From Streptomyces sp. NBC_00249 (GTDB lineage: Bacteria; Actinomycetota; Actinomycetes; Streptomycetales; Streptomycetaceae), in NCBI RefSeq assembly GCF_026342355.1, contig NZ_JAPEMV010000002.1:620001-684000 (forward strand): a stretch of 64,000 bases of DNA, given 5' to 3'. Each line of letters begins with the position of its first letter. Positions within the stretch are counted from its first letter, which is position 1. A model generated the notes under the pieces. The model saw only the letters and a list, made by a program, of their open reading frames with translations. It was not told the DNA's origin and searched no databases. This document shows positions 1 through 9,105 of the stretch, piece after piece. The position numbers were made by a program, and so were the translations under genes.

Positions 1-722
1 CCCGCGACCCGGGCCAGGACGGCCGCCGCGTCGCGCAGCCGGACGGCGCGGCCGGTGCCGATGTTGACGACGCCCTGGGCGGCGGAGAGGGAGGCGGCGT
101 GCACGGCCCGCGCGACGTCCCGTACGTCGACGAAGTCGCGCTGGACCCCGAGTCCGCTCAGCTTGAGCTCGCCGTCCCCGGACTGCATGGCCCGCCGCAT
201 GGCTTCGGCGAGCCGGCCGAGGGGGGAGCCGGCCGGGGTGCCGGGGCCGACGGGCGAGAAGATCCGCAGGACGACGGCGTCGAGCCCGGAGCCGAGCACC
301 AGCTCGGTCGCGGCCAGCTTGCTCACGCCGTACGGTCCGCCGGGTCTCGGCACGGCGTCCTCGGCCGTGGACGAACCGGGCTGGCTGGGCCCGTACTCGG
401 CGGCGCAGCCGAGCTGGACGAGCCGGGCCCCGCAGCCGCTGCGGCGCAGCGACTCGCAGATGGTGGCGACGGCGACGGTGTTGTGCCGGGTGAGTTCCCG
501 GGCGCCGCCGCGGGTGGCGCCCGCGCAGTTGATGACGACGCCCGGGTGGACGGCGTCGAGGAAGCGGGTGAGGGCGCCGGGGCTGCCCGTGGCGAGGTCG
601 AAGCGGACGTCGGCGTCGTCCCCCCTGCCGAGCGCGGTGAGCTGGACTGCGGGGTCGGCGAGCAGCCGGTCGGCGACGTAGCGCCCGAGGTATCCGTTGG
701 CTCCGATCAGCAGCACCCTCAT
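1..722 (-). CDS. NAD-dependent epimerase/dehydratase, 3' end outside window
   Basis: Extended short-chain dehydrogenase/reductase, probably a sugar-nucleotide epimerase or dehydratase of the cytoplasm. The frame opens with MRVLLIGANGYLGRYVADRL, which carries the GxxGxxG Rossmann nucleotide-binding loop (GANGYLG). Further on it has the YxxxK catalytic pair (PYGVSKLA) and an extended-SDR-like RIFSPVGPG segment. An AAGGGG ribosome site precedes the ATG. The C-terminus lies beyond base 1, so the substrate-binding part cannot be judged. It is the last visible gene of a minus-strand run behind a PelF-like glycosyltransferase and a membrane protein, 80 bp downstream of the latter. A role in making or modifying a surface glycan is inferred from that context only. 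Confidence 0.85.
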   Translation of the reverse strand, partial: MRVLLIGANGYLGRYVADRLLADPAVQLTALGRGDDADVRFDLATGSPGALTRFLDAVHPGVVINCAGATRGGARELTRHNTVAVATICESLRRSGCGARLVQLGCAAEYGPSQPGSSTAEDAVPRPGGPYGVSKLAATELVLGSGLDAVVLRIFSPVGPGTPAGSPLGRLAEAMRRAMQSGDGELKLSGLGVQRDFVDVRDVARAVHAASLSAAQGVVNIGTGRAVRLRDAAAVLARVA

Positions 723-802
723 CGCGCCGCCCCTTGGTTCGTTGGCTGGCCGGTCATCCTGTTTCTCCTTGGCTGGTGGGTTCGGTGGTAGGGGTACGGC
801 GC

Positions 803-1849
803 TCAGGAACGCGCGTGTGCGGAGGCACGGGACAGCGCGAGGACGGCGTGTACGAGGAGCCCCGCGGCGGCGGCGAGTGCCGCCGCCGGGGCCGGGACCA
901 GGGCGAGCGCCAGGGCCGCCGCGACGGGTGCGCGGTGCGTGCCGTGGGTCAGCAGCAGCCGGGCCAGGAACAGCAGCACCGCGAGCGGTACGGCCACGGC
1001 CTGGGCGGCTCCGGCGAGCGCGGCCGCCCCCGCGGCGGCCGCGGTGAACAGCAGCAGGACCCCGGCCAGCAGGGGCCGGGCCCCGGCGGCGAAGTCCTCC
1101 AGGGCCCGGCTCCCGGCGAGCCGGCGCCGGGCGCGGGCGGCGAAGACCGCCGCGGCGAGGTGGGCGGGGCCCACGGCCAGGGCGAGGGCCGCGCCGAGGG
1201 CCGGGCCGTGCCGGTGGACGGCCCAGCCGACGGCGGCCGCCGCGAGCAGGTGGGCGGCGTAGGGGAACCGCCCGGTCCCGCTGCGGCCGGGCCACACCAG
1301 CGCGCCGACGGTGACGAGCGCCGCGAGGGGCCCGGCACCCGGCATCCCGGTGGCGGCCGCGCCGAGCGCGAGCGCGCCGGGCAGCAGGGCGTACCCGAAG
1401 CGGCGCACGGCCCGCGGCCGGGCCGGCCCGGGGCCGGGCTCCACGGGCGCGGCCTCGCCGCGCGGGGTCCGGGCGTACAGCTCCTCGGCGAGCGAGAACA
1501 CGTCCCGGTGCCGGAACCGCGCGGCGGCCCGGTCGGTGATCCCGTGCGCCTCCAGACCTGCGGCGATCTCCAACGGATCGACGGCCCGCTCGCACAACTC
1601 CCGATGCCGATGCAACAACACCTTGACGGGATCCCCACTCCCCCGCCGCCCGGCCTGCGGCCCAGCTCCCCGGCCGGCCCCGCCGATTCCAGCCCCGCCG
1701 ATTCCAGCCCCGCCGAACCCAGCCGCGCCAGCCCCTCCGGCCCCGCCCAATCCAGCCCCGCCGGCGTTTGAGGCGCGGGGGTCCGGGGGCAGCGCCCCCG
1801 GCAACGGCGCCGCACCCGCGATCCCGGATCCCGGGTCCACGGTGGTCAT
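803..1849 (-). CDS. Polytopic membrane protein of unknown function
   Basis: 348 residues, no function recognised. The N-terminal third is Gly/Ala-rich low complexity. A short charged segment follows (DPLEIAAGLEAHGI, then RHRDVFSLAEELYAR). The second half is a run of about eight hydrophobic segments rich in Ala and Leu. The ATG at 1849 overlaps the stop of the upstream glycosyltransferase in an ATGA, so the two are probably translationally coupled. The first 80 or so codons coincide with a dispersed extragenic repeat and a short tandem repeat, so the true start could be the GTG at 1621, just before the conserved-looking segment. The pairing with a PelF-type glycosyltransferase suggests a membrane partner for glycan synthesis or export, which is inference. 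Confidence 0.75.
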   Translation of the reverse strand: MTTVDPGSGIAGAAPLPGALPPDPRASNAGGAGLGGAGGAGAAGFGGAGIGGAGIGGAGRGAGPQAGRRGSGDPVKVLLHRHRELCERAVDPLEIAAGLEAHGITDRAAARFRHRDVFSLAEELYARTPRGEAAPVEPGPGPARPRAVRRFGYALLPGALALGAAATGMPGAGPLAALVTVGALVWPGRSGTGRFPYAAHLLAAAAVGWAVHRHGPALGAALALAVGPAHLAAAVFAARARRRLAGSRALEDFAAGARPLLAGVLLLFTAAAAGAAALAGAAQAVAVPLAVLLFLARLLLTHGTHRAPVAAALALALVPAPAAALAAAAGLLVHAVLALSRASAHARS

Positions 1850-3447
1850 ACCGCCGCCTCCGAACCGGACGCGGGAGCGACCCACGTCGGCGTGGTCCAG
1901 TGCCCCGGCACCACCGCCTCCGCGGGCCGCGCGAACGGCACCTCCCCCTCGGGCCGCCCGCCGGCCCCCCGCGCCAGCAGCCGCAAGTAGCTGTCGCGGA
2001 AGGCGGCCACGTTCTGCTCGACGGTGAACAGTTCCAGCGCCCGCGCCCGCGCCGCCGCCCCGAGCCGCTGCGCCCGCTCCGGTTCCCGCAGCAGCGCGAG
2101 GCACGCGTCGGCCAGCGCCCGCGGGTTGCGCGGCGGTACGACGAGCCCGGTGCCGCCGATGACCTCGCAGACGGCCCCGACGTCCGTGGACACGGTGCCC
2201 CGGCCGCACAGCATGGCTTCGGCGAGGGTGATGGGGAACCCCTCGATGACCGAGGACAGCACGACGATCCGCCCGGCCCCGTACGCCTCGGCGGACGTCG
2301 GCGCCTCGGGCCCGCCGATCTCCTCGAAGCTGACCGGGCTCTCCCCCACCGTGCGCGCGTCGGCGGCCTCGTCGGGGAAGAGCTGCGCGGCCAGCGAGCG
2401 GCAGTCGGAGAGGTAGCCCGGCGCGACGGCGGTGGCGAAGATCCGCAGCCGGGTGTGCGGGGCGGCCCGGCGGATCTCCGCGAAGGCGTGGAGGAGGGCG
2501 ATCAGGTCCTTGGCGGGCTCTATCCGGCCGACCCACACCAGGGTGTCGGGGTCCCCGCACTCGGGGTCCTCGCCGACGGCGGCGAATCGGTCCGCCTCCA
2601 TCCCCGGGTACACGGTGCGCAGCCGGTCCCGGGAGGCCCCGCAGCGTTCCTGCCAGCGGCGGGCGTGGGCGTTCCCGGGGGTGAGCAGGTCGGCGCGGGC
2701 GTAGATCTCCCCGGCGAGCCTGCTGTGGAAGGCTGCCAGCAGGGCGCGGGCGGCGGGCCGGGCGTCGGGGGCCTGGCCGAGGTAGTGGGCGCGCAGCTGG
2801 ACCCCGTACTCGGTGACCAGCAGCGGGACCCCGAAGAAGCGTTTGGCCAGCAGCCCGGGGAGCGCCGCGACCCCGCCGGCGGTGGCGTGGCAGACGTCGG
2901 CGGCTCCGAGGCCGGGCTCCTCGTACCAGTCGAGGGACAACGGCCGCAGCACGCGCTCCAGTTCGTCGACGAACTCCAGCAGGTCCGGTACCCGCGCGGC
3001 CTGGACGGCCCGGCCCGCGCCGGGGGCCCGGCAGGCGGACTCGACGACCCGTACGGCGGTCTCGGAGCGCAGGGCCGCGTACATCCCGCCCTGTTCGCCG
3101 GCCAGTTGGGCGAGGCCGTACAGGCCGGCGGCGAAGCGTTCGGGGTCGGTGGCGCAGACGCCGCTGACGAGTTCCTCGAAGGCGGCGGTGAAGCGGCGCC
3201 GTTCGCGCCGGGAGTGGGTCCGTCCGTCGTCGGCGGGGGCCCACAGGGGGGCGGTCGACACCCGGGTGACGTGTTCCGGGAGCGGGACGTGTCCGCGCTC
3301 CTCCTGCTCGGCGCTGCGGCTCAGCGCGTAGAGCTCGAACCGGTGCTGCGGGAGCCCGCGCACGAGCCGCTCGCACCACAGCCTCGCTTCTCCGGCCACA
3401 TACGGATAACCACCTTCCGTGAGCAGTCCGATCCGCACGAGTGGCAC
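1846..3447 (-). CDS. GT4-family glycosyltransferase, PelF-like (DUF3492)
   Basis: Retaining glycosyltransferase of the GT-B fold that transfers a sugar from a nucleotide donor, probably at the inner membrane face. The start region VRIGLLTEGGYPYVAGEARL is typical of DUF3492/PelF N-termini. VGRIEPAKD near residue 306 and EGFPITLAEAM near residue 402 are the GT4 donor-site signature, with the two Glu of the EX7E pattern. GTG at 3447 is chosen because GGGAG lies about 8 nt upstream. A TTG at 3507 in frame would add 20 residues. PelF in Pel systems polymerises an exopolysaccharide, but no PelA-E or clear PelG neighbour is visible. The gene forms an ATGA-coupled pair with the downstream membrane protein and is followed by an epimerase. 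Confidence 0.85.
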   Translation of the reverse strand: MPLVRIGLLTEGGYPYVAGEARLWCERLVRGLPQHRFELYALSRSAEQEERGHVPLPEHVTRVSTAPLWAPADDGRTHSRRERRRFTAAFEELVSGVCATDPERFAAGLYGLAQLAGEQGGMYAALRSETAVRVVESACRAPGAGRAVQAARVPDLLEFVDELERVLRPLSLDWYEEPGLGAADVCHATAGGVAALPGLLAKRFFGVPLLVTEYGVQLRAHYLGQAPDARPAARALLAAFHSRLAGEIYARADLLTPGNAHARRWQERCGASRDRLRTVYPGMEADRFAAVGEDPECGDPDTLVWVGRIEPAKDLIALLHAFAEIRRAAPHTRLRIFATAVAPGYLSDCRSLAAQLFPDEAADARTVGESPVSFEEIGGPEAPTSAEAYGAGRIVVLSSVIEGFPITLAEAMLCGRGTVSTDVGAVCEVIGGTGLVVPPRNPRALADACLALLREPERAQRLGAAARARALELFTVEQNVAAFRDSYLRLLARGAGGRPEGEVPFARPAEAVVPGHWTTPTWVAPASGSEAAV

Positions 3448-3642
3448 CCCCGATCTCCCGTCCAGGCGGTCTCCGTAGGTCCGGTGACCCGCCGCGGGAG
3501 AACTCAAGCGGATGGGCCGGTGGCGCGGCGGACGGTTGTCCGTCGCGCCACCGGAAGGGGTGAAGAGTCGTAACTTTCCCGTACGGTTCGCGTTCGAGCA
3601 CGCTAGGAAAGGGGGTCTCCCCGGCGTCCCGGAGCGGCCTCG

Positions 3643-5268
3643 CTACGCGAACACCTCCCGCCGCGCGGAGCGGCGTTCGGCGGCCGTCGCCGGGTCGAGG
3701 GCCGGTACGGCGGCCAGCAGCTGCCGCGTGTACGGGTGGGCGGGCCGGTCGTAGACCTCGTCGACGGGGCCCTCCTCGACGATCAGGCCGCCGCGCATGA
3801 CGGCGACCCGGTCGCTGACCTGCCGGACCACGGCGAGGTCGTGCGCGATGAAGACGAGGGCGATGCCCAGTTCCTTCTGGAGTTCGGCGAGCAGGGCGGT
3901 GACCTGCGCCTGGGTGGTGACGTCGAGGGCGGAGACGGGTTCGTCGCAGACGATCAGCCGGGGCCGGGGTGCCAGCGCGCGGGCGATCCCGATCCGCTGG
4001 CGCTGGCCGCCGCTGAACTCGTGCGGGTAGCGGTCGTGGTGTGCGGGTTCCAGCCCGACCCGGGTCAGGAGTTCCCCGACGCGGGCCCGGATCGCGCTCT
4101 CGTCGCGTTCCCCGGCGGCGCGCAGCGGGTCGGCGACGGATTCGCCGACGGTGCGGCGCGGGTTGAGGGAGGAGACCGGGTCCTGGAAGACCATCTGGGC
4201 GCCGGCGGCGATCCCGCGCACCTCGACGCCCTGCTGGCGCACCTGCCCCGAGCTGGGCTCCAGCAGTCCTACGAGCATCCGCCCGAGGGTGCTCTTGCCG
4301 CTGCCGCTCTCCCCGACGACGCCCAGCGTCTCGCCGGCCCGGACGGCGAGGGAGACCCCGCCGACGGCTTCGACGCGCCGTTTGCCGCGCCCGAAGTCCC
4401 GGCGCAGGGAGAAGGCCTCGACGACGGGGGCGGGTTCGGTGTCGGCGACGCGCAGCCGGGGTGCGCGGGGTGCGTCGAGCCGGGGGACGGCGGCCAGCAG
4501 CTCGCGGGTGTAGGGGGCGGTGGGGCGGGCGAGGACCTCGGCGACGGGGCCGTGTTCCACGGCGGCGCCGTCCCGCATGACCAGCAGTTCGTCGACGCTC
4601 TCGGCCGCGACGCCCACGTCGTGGGTGACGAGCAGCAGGCCGAGGCCGCGTTCCTCGCGCAGTCCGTGGAGCAGTTCGAGGATCTGGGCCTGGACGGTGA
4701 CGTCGAGGGCGGTGGTCGGCTCGTCGGCGATGAGGAGTCTGGGTTCGCAGGCCAGGGCCATGGCGATGAGGGCCCGTTGCCGCATGCCGCCGCTGAACTC
4801 GTGCGGCCGCGCCCGGGAGCGGCGTACCGCGTCGGGGATGCCGACGCGGTCGAGGACCTCGACGGCGCGGGCGCGGGCGGCCCGCCGGGAGGCGGCGGTG
4901 TGGGTCCGGTACACCTCGGCGATCTGGTCGCCGACGGCGTAGTAGGGGTCGAGGGAGCTCAGGGGGTCCTGGAAGACCATGGCGGCGGCCTTGCCGCGCA
5001 CTTCCCGCAGCTGGGCGGGGGTGGCGGCGGCCACGTCGGTGCCGTCGACGAGGACGGTGCCGGAGAGCCGGGCGCCGGTGCCTCGGTGCAGGCCGAGGAG
5101 GGCGGCGGCCACCGTGGACTTGCCGCTGCCGGACTCCCCCACGAGGCCCAGGGCGCGGCCGGCTCCGAGGGTGAAGGAGATGCCGTCCACGGCCCGTACG
5201 TACTCGCCGGGTCCGCCGACGGGGAAGTCGACGGCGAGGCCGGTGACCTCCACCAGCAGGTCGGTCAT
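3643..5268 (-). CDS. Dipeptide/oligopeptide ABC transporter, fused double ATPase (DppD-DppF)
   Basis: A 541-residue protein with two complete ABC ATPase domains in one chain, the energy module of a peptide importer. The first half has Walker [10 protein letters not shown], signature [12 protein letters not shown] and Walker [12 protein letters not shown]. The second half has [21 protein letters not shown] and LIVCDEPVSAL. Each half ends in an oligopeptide-transporter C-terminal region (HPYTRQLLAAVPALD in the second). In most systems these are two proteins, OppD and OppF, as in the two operons at 53-64 kb. Here they are fused. The ATG overlaps the DppB stop as ATGA. It is the last gene of the operon, with 195 bp to the glycosyltransferase start. 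Confidence 0.95.
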   Translation of the reverse strand: MTDLLVEVTGLAVDFPVGGPGEYVRAVDGISFTLGAGRALGLVGESGSGKSTVAAALLGLHRGTGARLSGTVLVDGTDVAAATPAQLREVRGKAAAMVFQDPLSSLDPYYAVGDQIAEVYRTHTAASRRAARARAVEVLDRVGIPDAVRRSRARPHEFSGGMRQRALIAMALACEPRLLIADEPTTALDVTVQAQILELLHGLREERGLGLLLVTHDVGVAAESVDELLVMRDGAAVEHGPVAEVLARPTAPYTRELLAAVPRLDAPRAPRLRVADTEPAPVVEAFSLRRDFGRGKRRVEAVGGVSLAVRAGETLGVVGESGSGKSTLGRMLVGLLEPSSGQVRQQGVEVRGIAAGAQMVFQDPVSSLNPRRTVGESVADPLRAAGERDESAIRARVGELLTRVGLEPAHHDRYPHEFSGGQRQRIGIARALAPRPRLIVCDEPVSALDVTTQAQVTALLAELQKELGIALVFIAHDLAVVRQVSDRVAVMRGGLIVEEGPVDEVYDRPAHPYTRQLLAAVPALDPATAAERRSARREVFA

Positions 5269-6281
5269 GCGAGGGCCACCCTTCGGTCGGCGACGGCGTA
5301 GAGCAGGTCGGCCACGACTCCGGCGATCACGACGGCGGTGCCCATGGCGAGGACGACGCCCACCACGACCGGGAGGTCCACGACGCGCACCCCGTCGATG
5401 AGGGTCTTGCCGAGTCCGGGGATGCCGAACAGGGACTCGGTCAGCACGGCGCCGCCGATCAGCGTCCCGAAGTCCACGGCGCTGAGCGCGATGACGGGGG
5501 CGACGGCGCCGCGCAGGGCGTGCCGGGTGACGATCGCGCGCTCCCCCACCCCGTAGGCGCGGAAGGTGCGGATGTGGTCCTCGGCGAGTGTATCCAGGGT
5601 GGAACTGCGGGTGAGGCGGGCGTACTTGGCGCTCTCGAAGAAGCCGAGCGCGACCCAGGGCAGCAGCAGGTTCCAGGCCCACTGCTCGGGGTCCTCGCCG
5701 AAGGGCACGTACGTCGGGAAGGGCAGCCAGCGGAGGTAGGCGCAGACGGCCATGAGCAGCAGCAGTCCGAGGATGAAGACGGGGGTGCCGGTGGCGGCGA
5801 GGGTGAGCACGGTCAGGACGCGTTCGGTGATGCCGCCGCGGCGCAGCGCGGACAGCAGTCCGGTGCCGACGCCGATGACGAGCCAGATGGCCATGGCGCC
5901 GATCGCCAGGGAGAAGGTGGCGGGCAGCCGCTCCAGGAGCAGATCGGTGACCTGCTGGTCGTTCTGGTACGAGAATCCGAGGCAGGGCGCGTCGCAGTGC
6001 ACGACCAGCCCGGCGCCGCCGGAGGAGTCCCGGCCGGCCAGCAGCCCCTGGAGGAAGTGCAGGTACTGGGTGACGACGGAGTCGTTCAGTCCGAGCTGTT
6101 CGCGGACCTGGGCGATCTGCTGCGGGTTGCAGCGTTCCCCGCAGGCGAGGCGGGCGGGGTCGCCGGGGGCGAGGTAGAAGAGGGCGTAGACGGTGACGGA
6201 CAGGGCGAGCAGGACCAGGAGTGCCCCGCCGAGCCGTTTGAGCACCGGGGGCACCCCCGGCGGTAGCTGGGGGCGGGTCAC
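5265..6281 (-). CDS. Peptide ABC transporter permease (DppB type)
   Basis: 338-residue inner-membrane permease of the DppB/OppB family. An N-terminal transmembrane helix (LLVLLALSVTVYALFYLAPG) is followed by a long extracytoplasmic loop with several cysteines (CGERC, CDAPC), then the transport core with about five helices. The conserved cytoplasmic coupling region is seen as GVGERAIVTRHALRG followed by GTLIGGAVLTESLFGIPGLG. The start is a GTG forming a GTGA overlap with the upstream permease stop, and its own stop overlaps the ATPase start (ATGA). It therefore lies mid-operon and translation is tightly coupled. The paired cysteines in the external loop are unlike the OppB copies at 56 and 63 kb. 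Confidence 0.93.
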   Translation of the reverse strand: MTRPQLPPGVPPVLKRLGGALLVLLALSVTVYALFYLAPGDPARLACGERCNPQQIAQVREQLGLNDSVVTQYLHFLQGLLAGRDSSGGAGLVVHCDAPCLGFSYQNDQQVTDLLLERLPATFSLAIGAMAIWLVIGVGTGLLSALRRGGITERVLTVLTLAATGTPVFILGLLLLMAVCAYLRWLPFPTYVPFGEDPEQWAWNLLLPWVALGFFESAKYARLTRSSTLDTLAEDHIRTFRAYGVGERAIVTRHALRGAVAPVIALSAVDFGTLIGGAVLTESLFGIPGLGKTLIDGVRVVDLPVVVGVVLAMGTAVVIAGVVADLLYAVADRRVALA

Positions 6282-7249
6282 GCCTTGCGCTCCTTTCTGG
6301 TGCCGACCCGCAGGCGCGAGCCCTCGCGCGGGTCGAGGGCCGTGCGGACGGCGTCACCGAGGACGGTGAAGGCCAGCACGGTGACGAAGAGCAGTCCGGC
6401 GGGGAGCAGGACGTAGGCGGGGTCGGCGCGGAACCAGGTCTGCGCGCTGGACAGCATCTGCCCCCAGGACGGGGTGGGCGGCTTCACGCCGACCCCGAGG
6501 AAGGACAGCGAGGCCTCGGCCACCATGGCGGTGGGCACCTTGAGCGCGGCGAGGGTGATGACGGGCGCCGCCAGTGAGGGCAGCAGTTCGCGGCGGGCGA
6601 TCCGCAGGGTGCTGTTGCCGGACAGCCGGGCGGACTCGACGAAGTCCAGGCCGCGCAGGGCAAGGGTCTGGGCGCGCACCATCCGGGCGGTGCCGCCCCA
6701 GTCGAGCAGTCCGATGACGAGGATGAGCAGCAGCGGCCGCGGGAAGTCGGGCGGGGCGACGGCGCTCAGGGCGATGCCGACGACCAGCATGGGCAGGGCG
6801 ATCATCACGTCCGTGAAGCGGCCGATGAGCTGGCCCGTGAAGCGGTTGCCGAGCGCGGCGGCGAGGCCGACGGCCACCCCGACGCCCACCTGTACGGCGG
6901 TGGCGCCGAGGGCGACGAGCAGGGAGATCCGGGCGCCGTACAGGAGCCGGGTGAACAGGTCGCGGCCGCTGCCCGGTTCGACGCCGAGCCAGTGGTCGGC
7001 GGAGATCCCGCCGAAGGAGCCGAGGGGGACGCCGCCGCGCGCCGAGTCGACGAGCTCGTCGTGGTAGGCGTACGGGTCCTGACCGGTGAGCTGCGCGAAC
7101 AGGGGGGCGGTGAGGGCGAGGAGGACGAGGAGCGCCAGGACGGCGGCGGCCGCCACGGCGGAGGGCCGCCGGCGCAGCCGCCTCCAGACCTGGCGGCCGG
7201 CGCCCGCGGCCGGGGCGAGGGCCCCGGCGGCGGGCGCCGGCCGGTTCAT
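6278..7249 (-). CDS. Peptide ABC transporter permease (DppC type)
   Basis: 323-residue inner-membrane permease, partner of the DppB-type protein. A first helix (AVAAAAVLALLVLLALTAPLF) is followed by the periplasmic segment LGVEPGSGRDLFTRLLYGAR, which is diagnostic of the DppC/OppC family. Core helices and the coupling segment ESARLSGNSTLRIARRELLPS come next, then EASLSFLGVGVKPPTPSWG. The start is uncertain. The ATG at 7249 gives a canonical N-terminus, but a GTG at 7261 forms a GTGA overlap with the binding-protein stop and would add four residues. Given the coupling style of this operon, the GTG is a serious alternative. The stop overlaps the DppB GTG. Confidence 0.93.
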   Translation of the reverse strand: MNRPAPAAGALAPAAGAGRQVWRRLRRRPSAVAAAAVLALLVLLALTAPLFAQLTGQDPYAYHDELVDSARGGVPLGSFGGISADHWLGVEPGSGRDLFTRLLYGARISLLVALGATAVQVGVGVAVGLAAALGNRFTGQLIGRFTDVMIALPMLVVGIALSAVAPPDFPRPLLLILVIGLLDWGGTARMVRAQTLALRGLDFVESARLSGNSTLRIARRELLPSLAAPVITLAALKVPTAMVAEASLSFLGVGVKPPTPSWGQMLSSAQTWFRADPAYVLLPAGLLFVTVLAFTVLGDAVRTALDPREGSRLRVGTRKERKA

Positions 7250-7257
7250 CAGGACGC

Positions 7258-8997
7258 TCACTTGACGGAGACCTGCGAGATGTCGAGGACGCCGGTCCAG
7301 TCGCTGATGACGACGTTCTTGATGTCCTTGCCGACGAGCCGCTTGTAGACGGGGTGGAAGAGCGGTACGTCCAGGGCCTGCTCGCCGATCTTCTTGTCGA
7401 GGGCGCCCCAGCGCTTGCCGGCCGCCGCGAGGTCGGTGAGCTTGGCGATCTCGTCGATCTCGGTGTTCACGGCCGGGTCGTTCAGCTGGGCGTGGTTGTA
7501 GTTGGAGCCGTTGGTGACGATCTGCCGGCCGTCGAAGATCGGGGCGAGGAAGGGGCCGCCGGAGGGCCAGTCGGCGCCCCAGCGGGAGAGGAAGAAGCCG
7601 GGGGTGTTCTTGGCGTCCCAGCGCTTCTCGTTGAAGGCGTTGGTCTCCAGGCCCTCCAGCTTGACGGTGATGCCGGCGGCGGCGAGGGCCTGCTGCACGG
7701 CGGTGGCGATCTCGGGGCTGGTCTGCCGGTTCTGGGCGTTGGAGTGGGTCAGGGTGACGGTGATCCCGTCGGGGAAGCCCGCCTCCTTGAGCAGCTCCTT
7801 GGCCTTGGCCGGGTTGCCCGACTTGCCCGCCGGGAAGTGGTCGTAGGGGGTGAAGCCGAAGGCTTCGCGCTCGGGCAGGAAGGTGGTGGCGGGTTCGGCC
7901 AGCGCGGAGCCGCCCGCCGCGTTGACCACGCTGGTGCGGTTGATCGCGTAGGAGACGGCCTGGCGGACCTTCGGGTTGTCGAAGGGGGCCACCTTGGGGT
8001 TGAAGGCCAGGTAGTTGACGTAGCCGAAGTGGCCGGTGCCGACGCGGGAGGCCAGTTCCTTGTTGTCGCCGATCTGGGCGAGTTCGGCGGGGCCGAGGTT
8101 GGTGTCGGTGGTGACGGCGGCGGCGTCGGGGCCGGAGCTGGTGGACAGCCGCTGGTTGATGACGGCGGCGTCGAGCCCGGAGCGGACGTCGATGCGGTCC
8201 GGGTAGGCCTTGCGCTCCTCGTCGGTCTTCGGGTCCCAGTTCTCGTTGCGCTCCAGCAGCAGGGTCTCGCCGTCGCCGGTGTTCTTGACGACCTTGTACG
8301 GGCCGGAGGAGACCGGGTGCTCCTCGTACTTGACGCCGGTGTCCTTGGCCTTGGGCACGGGCGCGAACTGCGTCTGGGTCGCGACGAAGGGGAACTCGCC
8401 CTCGGGCTTGCGGAGTTTGAAGACGATGGTCTTCGCGTCGGGCACCACGATGGAGTCGAGGCCCTTGCCGCCGTCCTTGTACGGGCCCTCGTAGGTCTCC
8501 CCGCCGACCAGCCAGTCCCGCAGGTAGGGGGCGCCGCCCGACAGCTCGGCGGCGAAGGACCGCTCGATGCCGTACTTGATGTCGGCGGTGGTGATGGGGC
8601 TGCCGTCCTCGTACTTCAGCCCGTCCTTGAGGGTGTACGTCCACTCGGTGGCGTCGGCGTTGGGCTTGCCGAGGTCGGTGGCCAGGTCGGGGACGACCTT
8701 GGCGCCGGCCGGTCCGTCCTCGCGGTTGCGGGTGGTGAGGGTGCGGAAGACCAGGCTGGGGACGTTGCCGCCGCCCGAGGTGTAGAGGCGGGCCGGGTCG
8801 AAGTCGCTCTGCGGCTCGTTGTTGAGGACGGTCAGGGTGCCGCCCTTCTGCGGGGCGGTGCCGGTGGCGCCCGGCTTGTCGCCGGCGGAGGCCTTGTCCG
8901 CGCCGTCCTTGGGCCCGCAGGCGGCGGCGCCCCCGGCCAGTACGAGGCTGACGGCGACCGCGGCCACGCGGCGCGATATGAGGGACTGACGGAACAT
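7258..8997 (-). CDS. Peptide ABC transporter substrate-binding lipoprotein (SBP family 5)
   Basis: 579-residue extracytoplasmic solute-binding protein that delivers peptides or related ligands to the permeases downstream. It starts MFRQSLISRR and has a hydrophobic signal sequence ending LAGGAAAC, so Cys is the likely lipidated residue, although the -3 to -1 residues AAA are a weak lipobox. The mature part begins with GGTLTVLNNEPQSDFDP, typical of SBP_bac_5. A 31-codon leader peptide and a strong hairpin lie between the promoter and this gene, so expression is probably attenuated. Ligand identity cannot be read from the sequence. Peptides, glutathione-like thiols or metal chelates are all known for this family. 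Confidence 0.93.
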   Translation of the reverse strand: MFRQSLISRRVAAVAVSLVLAGGAAACGPKDGADKASAGDKPGATGTAPQKGGTLTVLNNEPQSDFDPARLYTSGGGNVPSLVFRTLTTRNREDGPAGAKVVPDLATDLGKPNADATEWTYTLKDGLKYEDGSPITTADIKYGIERSFAAELSGGAPYLRDWLVGGETYEGPYKDGGKGLDSIVVPDAKTIVFKLRKPEGEFPFVATQTQFAPVPKAKDTGVKYEEHPVSSGPYKVVKNTGDGETLLLERNENWDPKTDEERKAYPDRIDVRSGLDAAVINQRLSTSSGPDAAAVTTDTNLGPAELAQIGDNKELASRVGTGHFGYVNYLAFNPKVAPFDNPKVRQAVSYAINRTSVVNAAGGSALAEPATTFLPEREAFGFTPYDHFPAGKSGNPAKAKELLKEAGFPDGITVTLTHSNAQNRQTSPEIATAVQQALAAAGITVKLEGLETNAFNEKRWDAKNTPGFFLSRWGADWPSGGPFLAPIFDGRQIVTNGSNYNHAQLNDPAVNTEIDEIAKLTDLAAAGKRWGALDKKIGEQALDVPLFHPVYKRLVGKDIKNVVISDWTGVLDISQVSVK

Positions 8998-9105
8998 GAG
9001 TGGGAGGACCTCTCGGCGTGATGTGAGCTGCGGAAAGAGCCACGCGAGGGGCAGCGGAGTGTCGTCGGTCCGGCGGAAGTCGCACCGGACGGGGAGAACA
9101 AGGAG

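Noticed and set aside
734..3573. Long Gly/Arg-rich frames on the plus strand in the first 3.6 kb
   Set aside because: They lie opposite the glycosyltransferase and membrane protein genes, have biased low-complexity composition and no recognisable motif.
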